From contig NZ_PJRO01000014.1 in NCBI RefSeq assembly GCF_002858745.1, positions 121,970 to 185,969 of the forward strand: 64,000 bases of DNA, written 5' to 3'. Source of the stretch: Mesorhizobium loti. Its GTDB lineage: Bacteria; Pseudomonadota; Alphaproteobacteria; Rhizobiales; Rhizobiaceae. A program made the translations under genes and the position numbers. Each line of letters opens with the position of its first letter. Position 1 is the first letter of the stretch. The notes below the pieces were generated by a model that saw nothing but the letters and a program-made list of their open reading frames with translations, searched no databases and was not told the origin of the DNA. Positions 33,707 to 42,931 of the stretch are shown here, one piece after another.

Positions 33707-35616
33707 CTTTCGGATCCTTTCAGCAGGACCTGGAAGCGTGTGCCTTCCGGCCCGCTCTCGAGCACCGTGATGTCGGCACCGAAGTCCTTGACTATGTTAT
33801 AGGAGATTGAGAGCCCGAGACCGAGGCCGGACCCCACCGGCTTGGTGGTGAAGAATGGATCGAAAACCGCCTGCAAATCTGTTGCGGCGATCCCGGGTCC
33901 GGTATCGGCGATGATCAGGCTCGCGCCATCTGCGGTCGGTTTGGCCGTTATCATCACATTGCGCCGTGCCGTCTCCTTCACGGCGTCGAGCGCGTTTGAA
34001 ACGAGATTGACGACAACCTGCTCCAGCCTGATTGGCTCGGCCATGACCGGCATCGCTTCATCGGCAAGATCCAGTTGAAGCGCCGTCTGCTCCTCTTCGA
34101 AACGATGTTCAAGCAGGCTGAGGGCGTCCCCCACCGCAACCTTGAGGTCGACCGGCCGCAATTGTGCTTCAGGGCGTCGGGCGAAACGGCGAATGTGGCT
34201 GATCTGGTCCGCCATACGCCCCGTCAGCACCTTGATCTTTTCCAGGTTGATCAGCGCCTGCTCGCTGTTGCCGCGGCTGATCAATGTCGAGCCGCTATGG
34301 ATATGGGCCCGGATCGCAGCCAGTGGTTGGTTGAGTTCGTGTCCGATCCCTGCCGCCATCTGGCCAAGGGCCGCCAGCTTGGCCGATTGGACGAGTTCAT
34401 CTCGCGTCTGACGAAACAGCTCCAGCGCATGCGCAAGATCGCCGAGCTCGTCTGCTTCGACGGGTGGGAGTTGGACCGAGTGCCGTCCTTCGCCGATGCT
34501 GCCCGCTGCACCCGCCAACTGACGGATACGCGACAGGACATTGCGGTGCACGTAGAAATAACCAATGGCGGTTGCCAGAATGATCGACAGCAACGCGATC
34601 GCAGCCAGCAATTTACGGCCGGTATCAATGGCCTGCGCGGCACGCAGGCTCGCGCCGGTCGCGCTTGCTTCGATGGCGGTGACCTCGGCCTCGATGTTAC
34701 GGCCAAGGGTCTCCACAAGCCGCGCGTTTTCCTGCGCCAATTCGCTCAGTTTGGCGGCCTGCGCCATTTCGGAATTCTTGCGATTTGGAATGCCGGTGCG
34801 CACATCCGCCTGATCGAGTATCCGACGGGCGAGCTGGCGCAGCGTGATGCTGTCGGGCCACCCGGAAAGCGTATCCAGCCGCGTAGCCAGTTCATCGACG
34901 CTGTCGCCAAGAAATGCGTTGGTCTCCTGAATTTCCGCCACGGTGGTCGCATTGACCAGCCGGCCGATCAGGCCTGTGGCGAGGTTCGCCTGCGAAAGCG
35001 CCATCAAAAGCGCCTCGCTCTTGCGCTGCTCGCCAAGTGCATTCGAACCTCCCAACTTTCGCGCCTCGGCCTCGATGTTAAAACGGATATCGTCGACGAG
35101 CGGATCTGCTTCCTCGATCAGGTCTGCCTGCAACCACCGCAATTCATCGATGTCGGCACGCATCGCCTCAAGCAATGTGAATCGCTTGCCAGCGGCGATA
35201 TCGATCCGGCTCAGGTTCTCACCGATGGCTCGGGCGACCGGACCGATCTGGGCGACGTCGCGTACTGCCTCAGGCTGGGTGAGCAGGTCCTGCAAACCCT
35301 TCAGGCGCTGCGCATAGACGCCGCGCACGTCGTCATACTCCGCCCGTGTACCGGCACCGGTCAGGACTGCGGTCACCGAGCCGATGTCCGCGCCGGCTTT
35401 CGACAGCCGCGAAGCGAAGGCAAGCCGTGGCATCTGGGCTTCAACGATTGCTGAGAGCTCCCCTGAAAGCCTGGCGTAGGAAAACCAGCCGACGACGCAG
35501 GCCCCCACCGCCAGCCCGACGATGGCCACGAAGGCGGCAAACAGGCGCCCGCCGATGCCAAGACGCCAGCGGCGCGGCAAGCCACGTGCGGCGATCGTAT
35601 CGGTTATCGCCGCCAT
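33703..35616 (-). CDS. Sensor histidine kinase (PgtB-like)
   Basis: A 637-residue membrane kinase. First membrane helix near residues 24-45, a large periplasmic, mostly helical sensor region to about 330, a second helix (LLAAIALLSIILATAIGYF), HAMP, then the H-box GIGHELNQPLAAIRAH and ATPase motifs NLVSNALDAV, ADTGPGI and GSGLGLGLSIS. No PAS domain seen. The start at 35616 has AGGGAT upstream and overlaps the binding-protein stop by 13 bp, suggesting coupled synthesis of sensor protein and kinase. Long periplasmic helices fit contact with a binding protein. Confidence 0.9.
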   Translation of the reverse strand: MAAITDTIAARGLPRRWRLGIGGRLFAAFVAIVGLAVGACVVGWFSYARLSGELSAIVEAQMPRLAFASRLSKAGADIGSVTAVLTGAGTRAEYDDVRGVYAQRLKGLQDLLTQPEAVRDVAQIGPVARAIGENLSRIDIAAGKRFTLLEAMRADIDELRWLQADLIEEADPLVDDIRFNIEAEARKLGGSNALGEQRKSEALLMALSQANLATGLIGRLVNATTVAEIQETNAFLGDSVDELATRLDTLSGWPDSITLRQLARRILDQADVRTGIPNRKNSEMAQAAKLSELAQENARLVETLGRNIEAEVTAIEASATGASLRAAQAIDTGRKLLAAIALLSIILATAIGYFYVHRNVLSRIRQLAGAAGSIGEGRHSVQLPPVEADELGDLAHALELFRQTRDELVQSAKLAALGQMAAGIGHELNQPLAAIRAHIHSGSTLISRGNSEQALINLEKIKVLTGRMADQISHIRRFARRPEAQLRPVDLKVAVGDALSLLEHRFEEEQTALQLDLADEAMPVMAEPIRLEQVVVNLVSNALDAVKETARRNVMITAKPTADGASLIIADTGPGIAATDLQAVFDPFFTTKPVGSGLGLGLSISYNIVKDFGADITVLESGPEGTRFQVLLKGSER

Positions 35617-36938
35617 CGGAATCCCTGGTCCTCGGATATCTCGGCGATCATGGCTTCGGCCTCGGCCAGCTTGCGCTCGATATTGCCGCGCAGGCGAGCG
35701 GCAAATTCGACCTGCGATGGCGACCACGCAATGCGACGGGGCCACTCGGCCTTCAGGGTGCTGTCGAGCCGATCCGCTTCGCTGTCCGGGATGGGCGGTG
35801 CCTCGAGGCTGCGTCGCGCGCGCGACAACAGGCTCTGCGTCTTTGGCGACGCAATGTTCATTGCTTCAAATTCGGCCAGGCGTTTCCACAGCCGCGCCAG
35901 GACCGCACGGCGACGGACGATATAGTCGTCGAACATGACATTGACGAGGCCGTATCGTTGCGCCGACAGGCCCGCATCAAAGGTCGTATTTTTGAGAAGC
36001 CCCGCATTGGCGTCCGGCAGCAGTCCGCTGTTGAGGGACGGAATGATGGGAATACGCCCGATCGGCGGCGTCAGCAGGATGCGCTGGCCCTCTTCCGACA
36101 AGATGAAATCGATGAAGCGTTCCGCAGCCTCAACGTTTCGCGCACGTGACAGGATGCCTATGCTGGCAGGCACGAACACTGTATCGGACGGCATGACAAA
36201 AACCGCATCATTGGCGCCGATGCTGGGTGTTCGGGCGAGAAAATCGATCGTTATGCCGATGCCGAACCGACGCTGAGCCACGCCGGAAGCAACACCGAAA
36301 CTGCGCGCGGTAACGGTGGAGAGATTTCCGCCGAGATTCGAGAGCATCGCCCAGCCTTTTTCCCAGCCGTAGGTCTGCAGCAATGCTTCCACCATCAGAT
36401 GGGTGGTGCCGGAACGCGAGGGTGTCGTAATGCCGATATGACCGGAATAGGCAGGTTGGAGCAGTTGTTGCCATTCGCGCGGTGGCGCCAGTCCATACTG
36501 CGCGAGGTATGCTTCGTTGTAGACGATGCCATACCCCGACAAGGCAAAACCGAGATAATAGCCGTCCGGATCATTCAGCGGATAGCCGAGCACCTTTTCA
36601 GGCGCGCCCGTGATACGGGAATGGACTTTTCTCAAACCACCGTGGCGTTTGAGCAGCTCGAAGGCATCGGCGGCCGACGCCCAGAACATGTCCGCCGGCT
36701 GTTCCTTCTTTTCAATGATGAAGCGGCTGGCGCTCGCAGTGTTTCGCTGGATTATCGTGATGCTTACGTCGCGGTTCTTCTGCTCGAACGCCTTCTGGAA
36801 CGGCTCGAAGAACGCAGGAGGATAGGACGTGACGATCGTCAGCTTGCTCGGCTCGGCGGCCTGCGCGCCAGCGGCAAACCACAGCGGAATGAGAAAAAAA
36901 ACCAGCAGTCGAAAGGATCGCAATACCGAACCGTGCAA
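35604..36938 (-). CDS. Regulatory periplasmic solute-binding protein (PgtC-like)
   Basis: A 444-residue binding protein with a signal peptide ending AAGAQA before AEPSKLT. TTG start with GAGGA 6 bases upstream. The binding fold covers residues 30-340; a helical tail (RKLAEAEAMIAEISEDQ) follows. It resembles the transport binding protein at 30907 in the same blocks, so both may see the same ligand. Its fixed place with a kinase and NtrC-type regulator is the PgtC-PgtB-PgtA order of phosphoglycerate regulation, where PgtC signals through the kinase and does not transport. Confidence 0.87.
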   Translation of the reverse strand: MHGSVLRSFRLLVFFLIPLWFAAGAQAAEPSKLTIVTSYPPAFFEPFQKAFEQKNRDVSITIIQRNTASASRFIIEKKEQPADMFWASAADAFELLKRHGGLRKVHSRITGAPEKVLGYPLNDPDGYYLGFALSGYGIVYNEAYLAQYGLAPPREWQQLLQPAYSGHIGITTPSRSGTTHLMVEALLQTYGWEKGWAMLSNLGGNLSTVTARSFGVASGVAQRRFGIGITIDFLARTPSIGANDAVFVMPSDTVFVPASIGILSRARNVEAAERFIDFILSEEGQRILLTPPIGRIPIIPSLNSGLLPDANAGLLKNTTFDAGLSAQRYGLVNVMFDDYIVRRRAVLARLWKRLAEFEAMNIASPKTQSLLSRARRSLEAPPIPDSEADRLDSTLKAEWPRRIAWSPSQVEFAARLRGNIERKLAEAEAMIAEISEDQGFRWRR

Positions 36939-37172
36939 CTGTCGTCCTCGACCCGAGATTCATTTCCTTGCGATCTGGCGCAGAGAGCGCGGGTTCTGTT
37001 TTGGCCCTAAGCAACCTGTTTTTCCAGCCCGTTTTTTCACAATTTCCCGGCCCTTCCTATTTAGCCAGTCCACCGGTCCGACACCTCGGTATCTGACAGA
37101 CCATCCCGCTTTCGCCGTCGGCAGCGTTCTCCCCTGTCGCTCTGCCGGCGTGGCAATCGATAGCCTTTCCGG

Positions 37173-37946
37173 TCAGTGCAATATCTGGCTGAGGAACAGC
37201 CTTGTGCGCTCATGCCGGGGATTTGCAAAGAACTCGGCTGGCGAACTTTCCTCGACGATCTGGCCCTGGTCCATGAAAATGACCCGGTCGGCGACCTGGC
37301 GAGCAAAGCCCATCTCGTGCGTGACGCACAGCATGGTCATACCCTCCTCGGCGAGCGAGACCATGGTGTCGAGAACTTCCTTGACCATTTCCGGGTCCAG
37401 GGCCGAGGTCGGCTCATCGAACAGCATGATCTTCGGCTTCATGCAAAGCGACCGAGCTATCGCCACGCGCTGCTGCTGGCCGCCGGAGAGCTGGCCCGGA
37501 TATTTGTTGGCCTGCTCCGGGATCTTGACGCGTCGCAGGTAGTGCATGGCGGCGTCCTCGGCTTCCCTCCTCGGCATCCGGCGCACCCAGATCGGAGCGA
37601 GCGTGCAGTTCTCAAGAATGGTCAGGTGGGGAAACAGGTTGAAGTGCTGGAACACCATGCCGACCTCGCGGCGCACCTCATCGACCTTCTTCAAGTTGTT
37701 GGTCAGTTCGATGCCGTCAACCGTGATCTGCCCTTGATCATGCTCTTCGAGCCGATTGATGCAACGTATCATCGTCGACTTCCCCGATCCCGACGGCCCC
37801 GCGATGACGATGCGCTCCCCCTTCATTACCGTAAGAGCGATGTCCCTCAGGGCATGGAAGTCGCCATACCACTTGTTCAGGTTCGCGATTTTAACGGCGA
37901 CTTCGCCGGTCGACGCCGGCATCTTTCCCGATGTTGATCTCGACAT
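37173..37946 (-). CDS. Polar amino acid ABC transporter ATPase (AapP-like)
   Basis: A 257-residue ATPase: Walker A GPSGSGKST near residue 50, VFQHFNLFPHLT, signature LSGGQQQRVAIARSL, Walker B IMLFDEPTSALDPEMV. Start 37946 has GGGAG 7 bases upstream. It is the last gene of the AapJQMP-type set; about 234 bp of leader of the next gene follows, with no feature I can name. Confidence 0.88.
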   Translation of the reverse strand: MSRSTSGKMPASTGEVAVKIANLNKWYGDFHALRDIALTVMKGERIVIAGPSGSGKSTMIRCINRLEEHDQGQITVDGIELTNNLKKVDEVRREVGMVFQHFNLFPHLTILENCTLAPIWVRRMPRREAEDAAMHYLRRVKIPEQANKYPGQLSGGQQQRVAIARSLCMKPKIMLFDEPTSALDPEMVKEVLDTMVSLAEEGMTMLCVTHEMGFARQVADRVIFMDQGQIVEESSPAEFFANPRHERTRLFLSQILH

Positions 37947-37962
37947 GAATTCACTCCCACTT

Positions 37963-39108
37963 TCAGCCTTTACGCCCGGTGTCCAGCTTCCGCTCGACAA
38001 AGCCTGAATACTTCGACATGCCGAAGCAGAAGAGCCAGAACACGAACCCAGCAAACAGCAGACCTGTCATCGGAGTTACGGGAGTGGCCCAGACAGGATC
38101 GCCGAAATTCAGGCGCACGATACCAAGAAGGTCGAACATACCGATGATCGAAACCAGGGATGTGTCTTTAAACATTCCGATGAATGTGTTCACGATCCCC
38201 GGGATGACGAGTTTTATGGCCTGAGGCACGACGATGAGCCACATTTTCTGCCAGTAACTCAGGCCAAGAGATTCCGCACCCTCATACTGCCTCTTCGGAA
38301 CCGCCTGCAGGCCGCCACGGATGACTTCGGCAATGTAGGCCGAACCGAAAAGCGACACGCCGATAAGGGCGCGCAGCAGATGGTCGACAGTCCATCCCAC
38401 CGGCAGGAACAGCGGCAGCATCACGCTTGCCATGAACAGCACCGTGATGAGCGGCACGCCACGGATGACTTCGATGAACGCAATCGAACCCCACCGGACC
38501 AGAGGCAGCTGCGATTGACGTCCCAGCGCGAGCAAGATGCCAAATGGGAACGACACGGCGATACCGACGAACGAAAGAAGCAGCGTCACCATCAGCCCGC
38601 CCCAAAGCGGCGTTTCCACGATGGGCAGGCCCAAGCCACCGTAAAGCAGGAAAAAGCTGATCACGGGAAATGGCACAAGAAGCAGAAGCGCGTTCAGTGC
38701 CTTGCGGGGTATACTTGGAACGAGCATCGGCGCGAGAAGAAAGACGAGCAGGCCAGCGACCAATATCGGCCGCCAGCGTTCTTCAAGCGGATATCGGCCG
38801 AAAACGAACTGCTCGAATTTCGCACCGACAAAGGCCCAGCAAGCGCCGCTCCATCCATCAGGCTGCAGTCCTCCCTGTGCAATCGTGGCACAGACGGTAC
38901 GATCGCTTCCGACCCAGACTGCCTGGACAAGGAGCCAGTTGATGAGGTGGGTCACGGTGTAAAAAATCAATGCGCAGGCCAGCATCGTCAGAATGGTATC
39001 TTTAGGGCCTGCCAGCAGGTGGCGACGGATCCAGCTGACCATTCCCACCTGGGCGATTGGCATTTGGCTGGGAGCAAGCATGGAGGTTCGAACAAACGTC
39101 TCGGCCAT
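37963..39108 (-). CDS. General L-amino acid ABC transporter permease (AapM-like)
   Basis: A 381-residue permease of the large His/Glu/Gln type, with an N-terminal extension and eight or so helices. EAA-region IAFIEVIRGVPLITVLFM and GLSYWQKMWLIVVPQAIKLV are clear. Size fits AapM of rhizobia. The AapQ stop is one base from its start. Confidence 0.87.
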   Translation of the reverse strand: MAETFVRTSMLAPSQMPIAQVGMVSWIRRHLLAGPKDTILTMLACALIFYTVTHLINWLLVQAVWVGSDRTVCATIAQGGLQPDGWSGACWAFVGAKFEQFVFGRYPLEERWRPILVAGLLVFLLAPMLVPSIPRKALNALLLLVPFPVISFFLLYGGLGLPIVETPLWGGLMVTLLLSFVGIAVSFPFGILLALGRQSQLPLVRWGSIAFIEVIRGVPLITVLFMASVMLPLFLPVGWTVDHLLRALIGVSLFGSAYIAEVIRGGLQAVPKRQYEGAESLGLSYWQKMWLIVVPQAIKLVIPGIVNTFIGMFKDTSLVSIIGMFDLLGIVRLNFGDPVWATPVTPMTGLLFAGFVFWLFCFGMSKYSGFVERKLDTGRKG

Positions 39109-39109
39109 A

Positions 39110-40279
39110 TTATCGCTCCACCAGCGCCACTTTGGCGTTGAACCAATTCATGAACACCGAGGTCATCACGCTCAAGGTGAGATAGATCAGCATCCAGATG
39201 GCTATGATTTCGATAGCCTGCCCTGTCTGGTTCAAAGTGGTTCCACCGACTGCGATGAGATCGGAAAAACCAACTGCGATGGCCAGGGAGGAATTTTTGG
39301 TGAGGTTCAGATATTGGCTCGTCAATGGCGGGATAATGATGCGGAAGGCCTGCGGGATGACGATCAGCGACATGACTGCCGATGGCTTCAATCCGAGTGC
39401 CTTGGCAGCTTCCGTCTGCCCTTTCGGTACGCCTTGTATGCCCGCACGCACGATCTCTGCGATGAAAGACGCGGTGTAGAACGAGAGCGCCATAAAAAGA
39501 GAGATGAATTCAGGGCCAAGGACAGTTCCGCCTGTTATGTTGAAAGTTCCAGCAACCGGATAATTGAACGAAAGCGGCGCACCTGCGGCTACGAACGCTA
39601 CGGTGGTCAGAACAACGACCAGACCGACGCTCACCAACAGCGTGGGAAACCGTCTGCCCGTTTTAGCCTGTCGGATGCGCGCCCAGCGCGCTAGGACGAA
39701 CGACAGCAAAAGGCCTGCCACGAAAACGGCGGCAACCCCGCCAAGCCCCTCGGAGGGGACAGGAGCAGGGAAGGTCAGGCCGCGATTGTTCAAAAACAGA
39801 TTGAGTGGCAAACGTAGGGATTCTCGTGGCTGCGGCAGTACCGAAAGGATACCGAGATACCAAAAAAACACGAGCAGCAGCGGCGGCAGATTGCGGAACA
39901 CCTCGACATACAGCGCGCATAGTCTTGCGATCAGCCAGTTGCTCGACAGCCGGCCGATCCCGACAAGAAACCCGATGATCGTTGCGGCGACGATGCCCGT
40001 CGCCGCGATGAGCATGGTGTTCAAAAGGCCGACGACCAGAGCGCGGCCATAGGTGGAGTCGCTGGTGTACTGAATGAGAGGACGCGCGATCTCGAATCCG
40101 GCGCGCGCGTCGAGAAAGTCAAAACCGGACCGGATGTTTGCACGCTGCAGATTGCCGGCGGCGTTTTGGGCGATCACCCAGGCGACACTCAACATCGCCA
40201 TGCCCAAAAGCACCTGAATGGCCACGCCACGCAAAGCAGAATTGTTCATGAGCACGCTCATGCGGTTATGGACAGACAT
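39110..40279 (-). CDS. General L-amino acid ABC transporter permease (AapQ-like)
   Basis: A 389-residue permease: YVEVFRNLPPLLLVFFWY and ALGLKPSAVMSLIVIPQAFR are the family segments, and a large periplasmic loop (about residues 140-190) is typical of AapQ. AAGGA lies 9 bases before the ATG. Partner of AapM. Confidence 0.87.
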   Translation of the reverse strand: MSVHNRMSVLMNNSALRGVAIQVLLGMAMLSVAWVIAQNAAGNLQRANIRSGFDFLDARAGFEIARPLIQYTSDSTYGRALVVGLLNTMLIAATGIVAATIIGFLVGIGRLSSNWLIARLCALYVEVFRNLPPLLLVFFWYLGILSVLPQPRESLRLPLNLFLNNRGLTFPAPVPSEGLGGVAAVFVAGLLLSFVLARWARIRQAKTGRRFPTLLVSVGLVVVLTTVAFVAAGAPLSFNYPVAGTFNITGGTVLGPEFISLFMALSFYTASFIAEIVRAGIQGVPKGQTEAAKALGLKPSAVMSLIVIPQAFRIIIPPLTSQYLNLTKNSSLAIAVGFSDLIAVGGTTLNQTGQAIEIIAIWMLIYLTLSVMTSVFMNWFNAKVALVER

Positions 40280-40368
40280 GATCCAGGTCCTTGGGAGAAC
40301 ATGCTGGGCGGGCGAAGCGTCACCCGCGGGGCAGACACGATACGCCAGGCTTGCTGCAGCATCAGCGT

Positions 40369-40397
40369 GAAGGGAGGATCACGGCGATCCTCCCTTC
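40369..40397 (-). terminator. Hairpin between binding protein and AapQ-like gene
   Basis: Perfect 12-bp stem GAAGGGAGGATC/GATCCTCCCTTC around a 5-base loop, just after the binding-protein stop. No U-run follows, so it is more likely an mRNA stabiliser or partial attenuator that raises binding-protein levels. Confidence 0.6.
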
Positions 40398-40407
40398 AGA
40401 AGTCCAA

Positions 40408-41439
40408 TCAACGGAAAGGCATCGCGTATTGCAGACCGCCCTGCGTCCACAGTGCATTCTTGCCGCGCTCGATCTTCAACGGGCTTTGCTGGCCGATATT
40501 GCGTTCAAAGATCTCGCCGTAGTTGCCTACGGCCTTGATCACGTTGACGACGAAATCACTCGAGAGCCCGAAATCGGTACCGATGGTCGCGCCGGCTTCC
40601 TGTCCCAGAAGCCGCTTGATCTCGGGGTTGGAAGAATTCTTCATCTCCTCGACATTGGCCTGGGTGATGCCGAACTCTTCAGCCTGAACCAGCGCGAAGT
40701 ATGTCCACTTCACCACATTTAGCCACCTGTCGTCGCCCTGGCGAACCACGGGCCCGACAGGCTCCTTTGAGATGATCTCCGGCAGCACCACGTGATCGGC
40801 TGGTGCTGCAAGCGACAGCCGTGCACTGTAGAGGTTCGACTGATCGTCGGTGTAGACGTCGCAACGCCCTGCATCGTAGGCGGCTTTCGCTTCTTCGATC
40901 TTTTCGAAGACGACGGGCGAGAACTCGATTTTGTTGGCCTTGAAATAGTCGGCCATGTTGAGTTCGCCGGTCGTGCCGGTGAGCACGCAAACCGTCGCGC
41001 CAGAAAGTTGCTTTGCCGATGTGACACCGGACACCTTCTTGGAATTCACCATGAAACCCTGGCCGTCATAATACATGACGCCCGCGAACATCAGTCCGAG
41101 CCCCGCCTCGCGACTGGCCGTCCAGGTGGTCTGACGCGAAAGGATGTCGATTTCGCCTGACTGCAGGGCAGTGAAGCGGACCTTGGAAGACAGCGGATTG
41201 TATTTCACCTTTGACGGGTCGCCCAACACAGCAGCAGACACTGCATGGCAAAAATCGACGTCGAGACCTTTCCACTCACCCTTGTCGTCCGTTGCGGAAA
41301 AGCCCGGGTTACCCGTCGACACGCCGCAGGCCAAGCTCCCTTTGGCCTTGATGCTCTGAAGGGTGTCGACTGGTGCTGCCGCTGCGGTTGCGGCGCAAAC
41401 TGCTCCGCCCAGCAGCGCAAGAAGAAATCTCGATTTCAT
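40408..41439 (-). CDS. General L-amino acid periplasmic binding protein (AapJ-like)
   Basis: A 343-residue binding protein with signal peptide MKSRFLLALLGGAVCAATAAA. The AapJ landmarks are present: GSLACGVSTGNPGFS near the mature N-terminus, WKGLDVDFCHAVSAAVLGD, and ILSRQTTWTASRE. Length is near that of rhizobial AapJ. Start at 41439 has GAGGGAA 6 bases upstream. The ligand of this copy may be narrower than in the general system, since the operon sits with dedicated catabolic genes. Confidence 0.88.
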   Translation of the reverse strand: MKSRFLLALLGGAVCAATAAAAPVDTLQSIKAKGSLACGVSTGNPGFSATDDKGEWKGLDVDFCHAVSAAVLGDPSKVKYNPLSSKVRFTALQSGEIDILSRQTTWTASREAGLGLMFAGVMYYDGQGFMVNSKKVSGVTSAKQLSGATVCVLTGTTGELNMADYFKANKIEFSPVVFEKIEEAKAAYDAGRCDVYTDDQSNLYSARLSLAAPADHVVLPEIISKEPVGPVVRQGDDRWLNVVKWTYFALVQAEEFGITQANVEEMKNSSNPEIKRLLGQEAGATIGTDFGLSSDFVVNVIKAVGNYGEIFERNIGQQSPLKIERGKNALWTQGGLQYAMPFR

Positions 41440-41787
41440 GACCGTTCCCTCAACAAGTTGCATTGGCTTGGATTGGCTCAAGTTGCACCTCGATGCCGAC
41501 AATCAAGCCATCGAACAATAATTCAACTTCATTATAATCGCAATACGTTTTAATCGAATTGCATTGTAATTAGCCATGAGGGAAAAATGGTCTCCGCAAG
41601 GCTCGCGGATCCGTGGGCTGGACATGGCTTTGAATGGGGGGGCCAGGCACAACGGCAGAGCGCTGCGATCACGATGGACGGAAACATGAAACGCGGTGAG
41701 CGGCGCGTCGATAAAACGCCTCTGCGCACGACCCGGCAAGAGCTCACCCCGGAGACCGCGAGGGTGAAACCTCGCCCTGCAGCCAGG
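41440..41787. other. 348-bp intergenic region between AapJ-like and IclR genes
   Basis: No gene supported. It holds AT-rich promoter sequence at 41500-41575 with the 15-base motif at 41557-41571; the part from 41590 to 41787 is GC-rich and shows nothing I recognise. Confidence 0.6.
41557..41571 (-). promoter_or_regulatory. Candidate IclR operator upstream of the AapJ-like gene
   Basis: AATTGCATTGTAATT, the exact inverse complement of AATTACAATGCAATT at 42894-42908. It is 118 bp before the binding-protein ATG. Two exact 15-base copies on the two flanks of the IclR gene suggest its binding site. Confidence 0.6.
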
Positions 41788-42576
41788 TCAGTTTCCGGAC
41801 AGCTCGGAAGAGAGATTTCCCACCAGGCCGATCAACAGGTCACGGGACTCGGCGACCGCTTCCGACACCGTTACAGAACCGCTGAAATAGCTCAATCCCA
41901 GCGCAGCAACATCGCCGGTGGACGGGTCGGTGAAGCCACAGGCAAGGGTGATATCGCTCGCGACATCCTCTTCCAGGCCGAATGCGTAGCGCTGGAGCCG
42001 GGTCTCGGCAATTCGCTCCATGATCTTGTCTATCTGCCAGACCGTGTTGGGCATACGTGGCTTCAAATCGCTGCGTTCCAATATGTGCCGGATCTGGTCA
42101 TCCGGCAGTTGAGAAAGCATCGCGATTCCGGTTGCCGTGCAATAAACCGGCAGTCGCGCGCGAACCACGACCGAATTTCCAAGTTGTTCCGGGCTGGTGT
42201 GGCGCTGGACGAATACCGTCTCGGTTCCGTCGAGCATGGTCAGATTTACGGAAGCGGTGGTTTTGCGCCTCAGCATCTTGATGTAGGGCGATACGGAAAG
42301 AACGATACGGTTCGTCTCCGCAAAGCTCATGCCCAGATCCTGGCATTTGAGAGAAAGACGATACTCGCCCGTCTCCGCGGCCTTCTCGAGGTAGCCGAGC
42401 CGCCAAAGCGTATGCGCTGCGCGCTGAGCCGCACTCTTTTCCAGCGCAGTGACACGGGCGATCTCTGAAAATCCCATGCTTGGATGCAATCGATCGAAAG
42501 CCTCCAGGACCCGAAACGCCTTGACCACGCTCCCGACGAGCAAGTGGTCTTCCGTATCCGACTTGGCCTCAGTCAT
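41788..42576 (-). CDS. IclR-family transcriptional regulator
   Basis: A 262-residue IclR protein: N-terminal winged HTH (residues 12-75, SVVKAFRVLEAFDRLHPSMG and ARVTALEKSAAQRAAHTL) and an effector-binding domain with the typical C-terminal CGFTDPSTGDVAALGLSYF. ATG has AGGA 8 bases upstream. It lies between the importer (same strand, downstream) and the divergent DapA/aminotransferase/ProC genes. It probably controls both. Confidence 0.88.
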   Translation of the reverse strand: MTEAKSDTEDHLLVGSVVKAFRVLEAFDRLHPSMGFSEIARVTALEKSAAQRAAHTLWRLGYLEKAAETGEYRLSLKCQDLGMSFAETNRIVLSVSPYIKMLRRKTTASVNLTMLDGTETVFVQRHTSPEQLGNSVVVRARLPVYCTATGIAMLSQLPDDQIRHILERSDLKPRMPNTVWQIDKIMERIAETRLQRYAFGLEEDVASDITLACGFTDPSTGDVAALGLSYFSGSVTVSEAVAESRDLLIGLVGNLSSELSGN

Positions 42577-42931
42577 CGATCATTCCTGTAGTGCGTTTTG
42601 ACCCGAGACCCGAATCCCCGAGTCTTCGACTTGCATGCCAATGCGTTTGCATTGGCAAAGATGAGCTTGCGCCAAGGATGCGCGACAAACGGCGTCGGGC
42701 GAACTTAGCTGAATTGCAATCCAATCAAGTTGATTTTCATAGGTTCAGGTTTGTCCGGCTGTCAATCGGCGCGCGAACTGGCTCGCGGATCGCCGCCGGT
42801 CACTGGTGAATGCCGACTAGTGGTTCGGCTTTCGAGACGCACGATCTTGCCTTTCTAGTTTTACTCGTATATCAGTATATCCCAATCAAATTAAATTACA
42901 ATGCAATTAATACGATAGGAAAACTTTGTCG
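42577..42931. other. 355-bp divergent promoter region
   Basis: No gene. It contains a half-match to the operator, AATTGCAATCCAATC at 42712-42726, near the IclR start, and the full 15-base motif at 42894-42908 near the DapA-like start, in AT-rich sequence. Confidence 0.6.
42894..42908 (+). promoter_or_regulatory. Candidate IclR operator upstream of the DapA-like gene
   Basis: AATTACAATGCAATT, 24 bp before the ATG, so it lies over or just after the probable promoter. Exact inverse of the site at 41557. Confidence 0.6.

Noticed and set aside
41473..41487. TTGGCTCAAGTTGCA, resembling a sigma-54 promoter near the AapJ-like gene
   Set aside because: The GG to GC spacing is 8 not 10 bases and it faces away from the importer.
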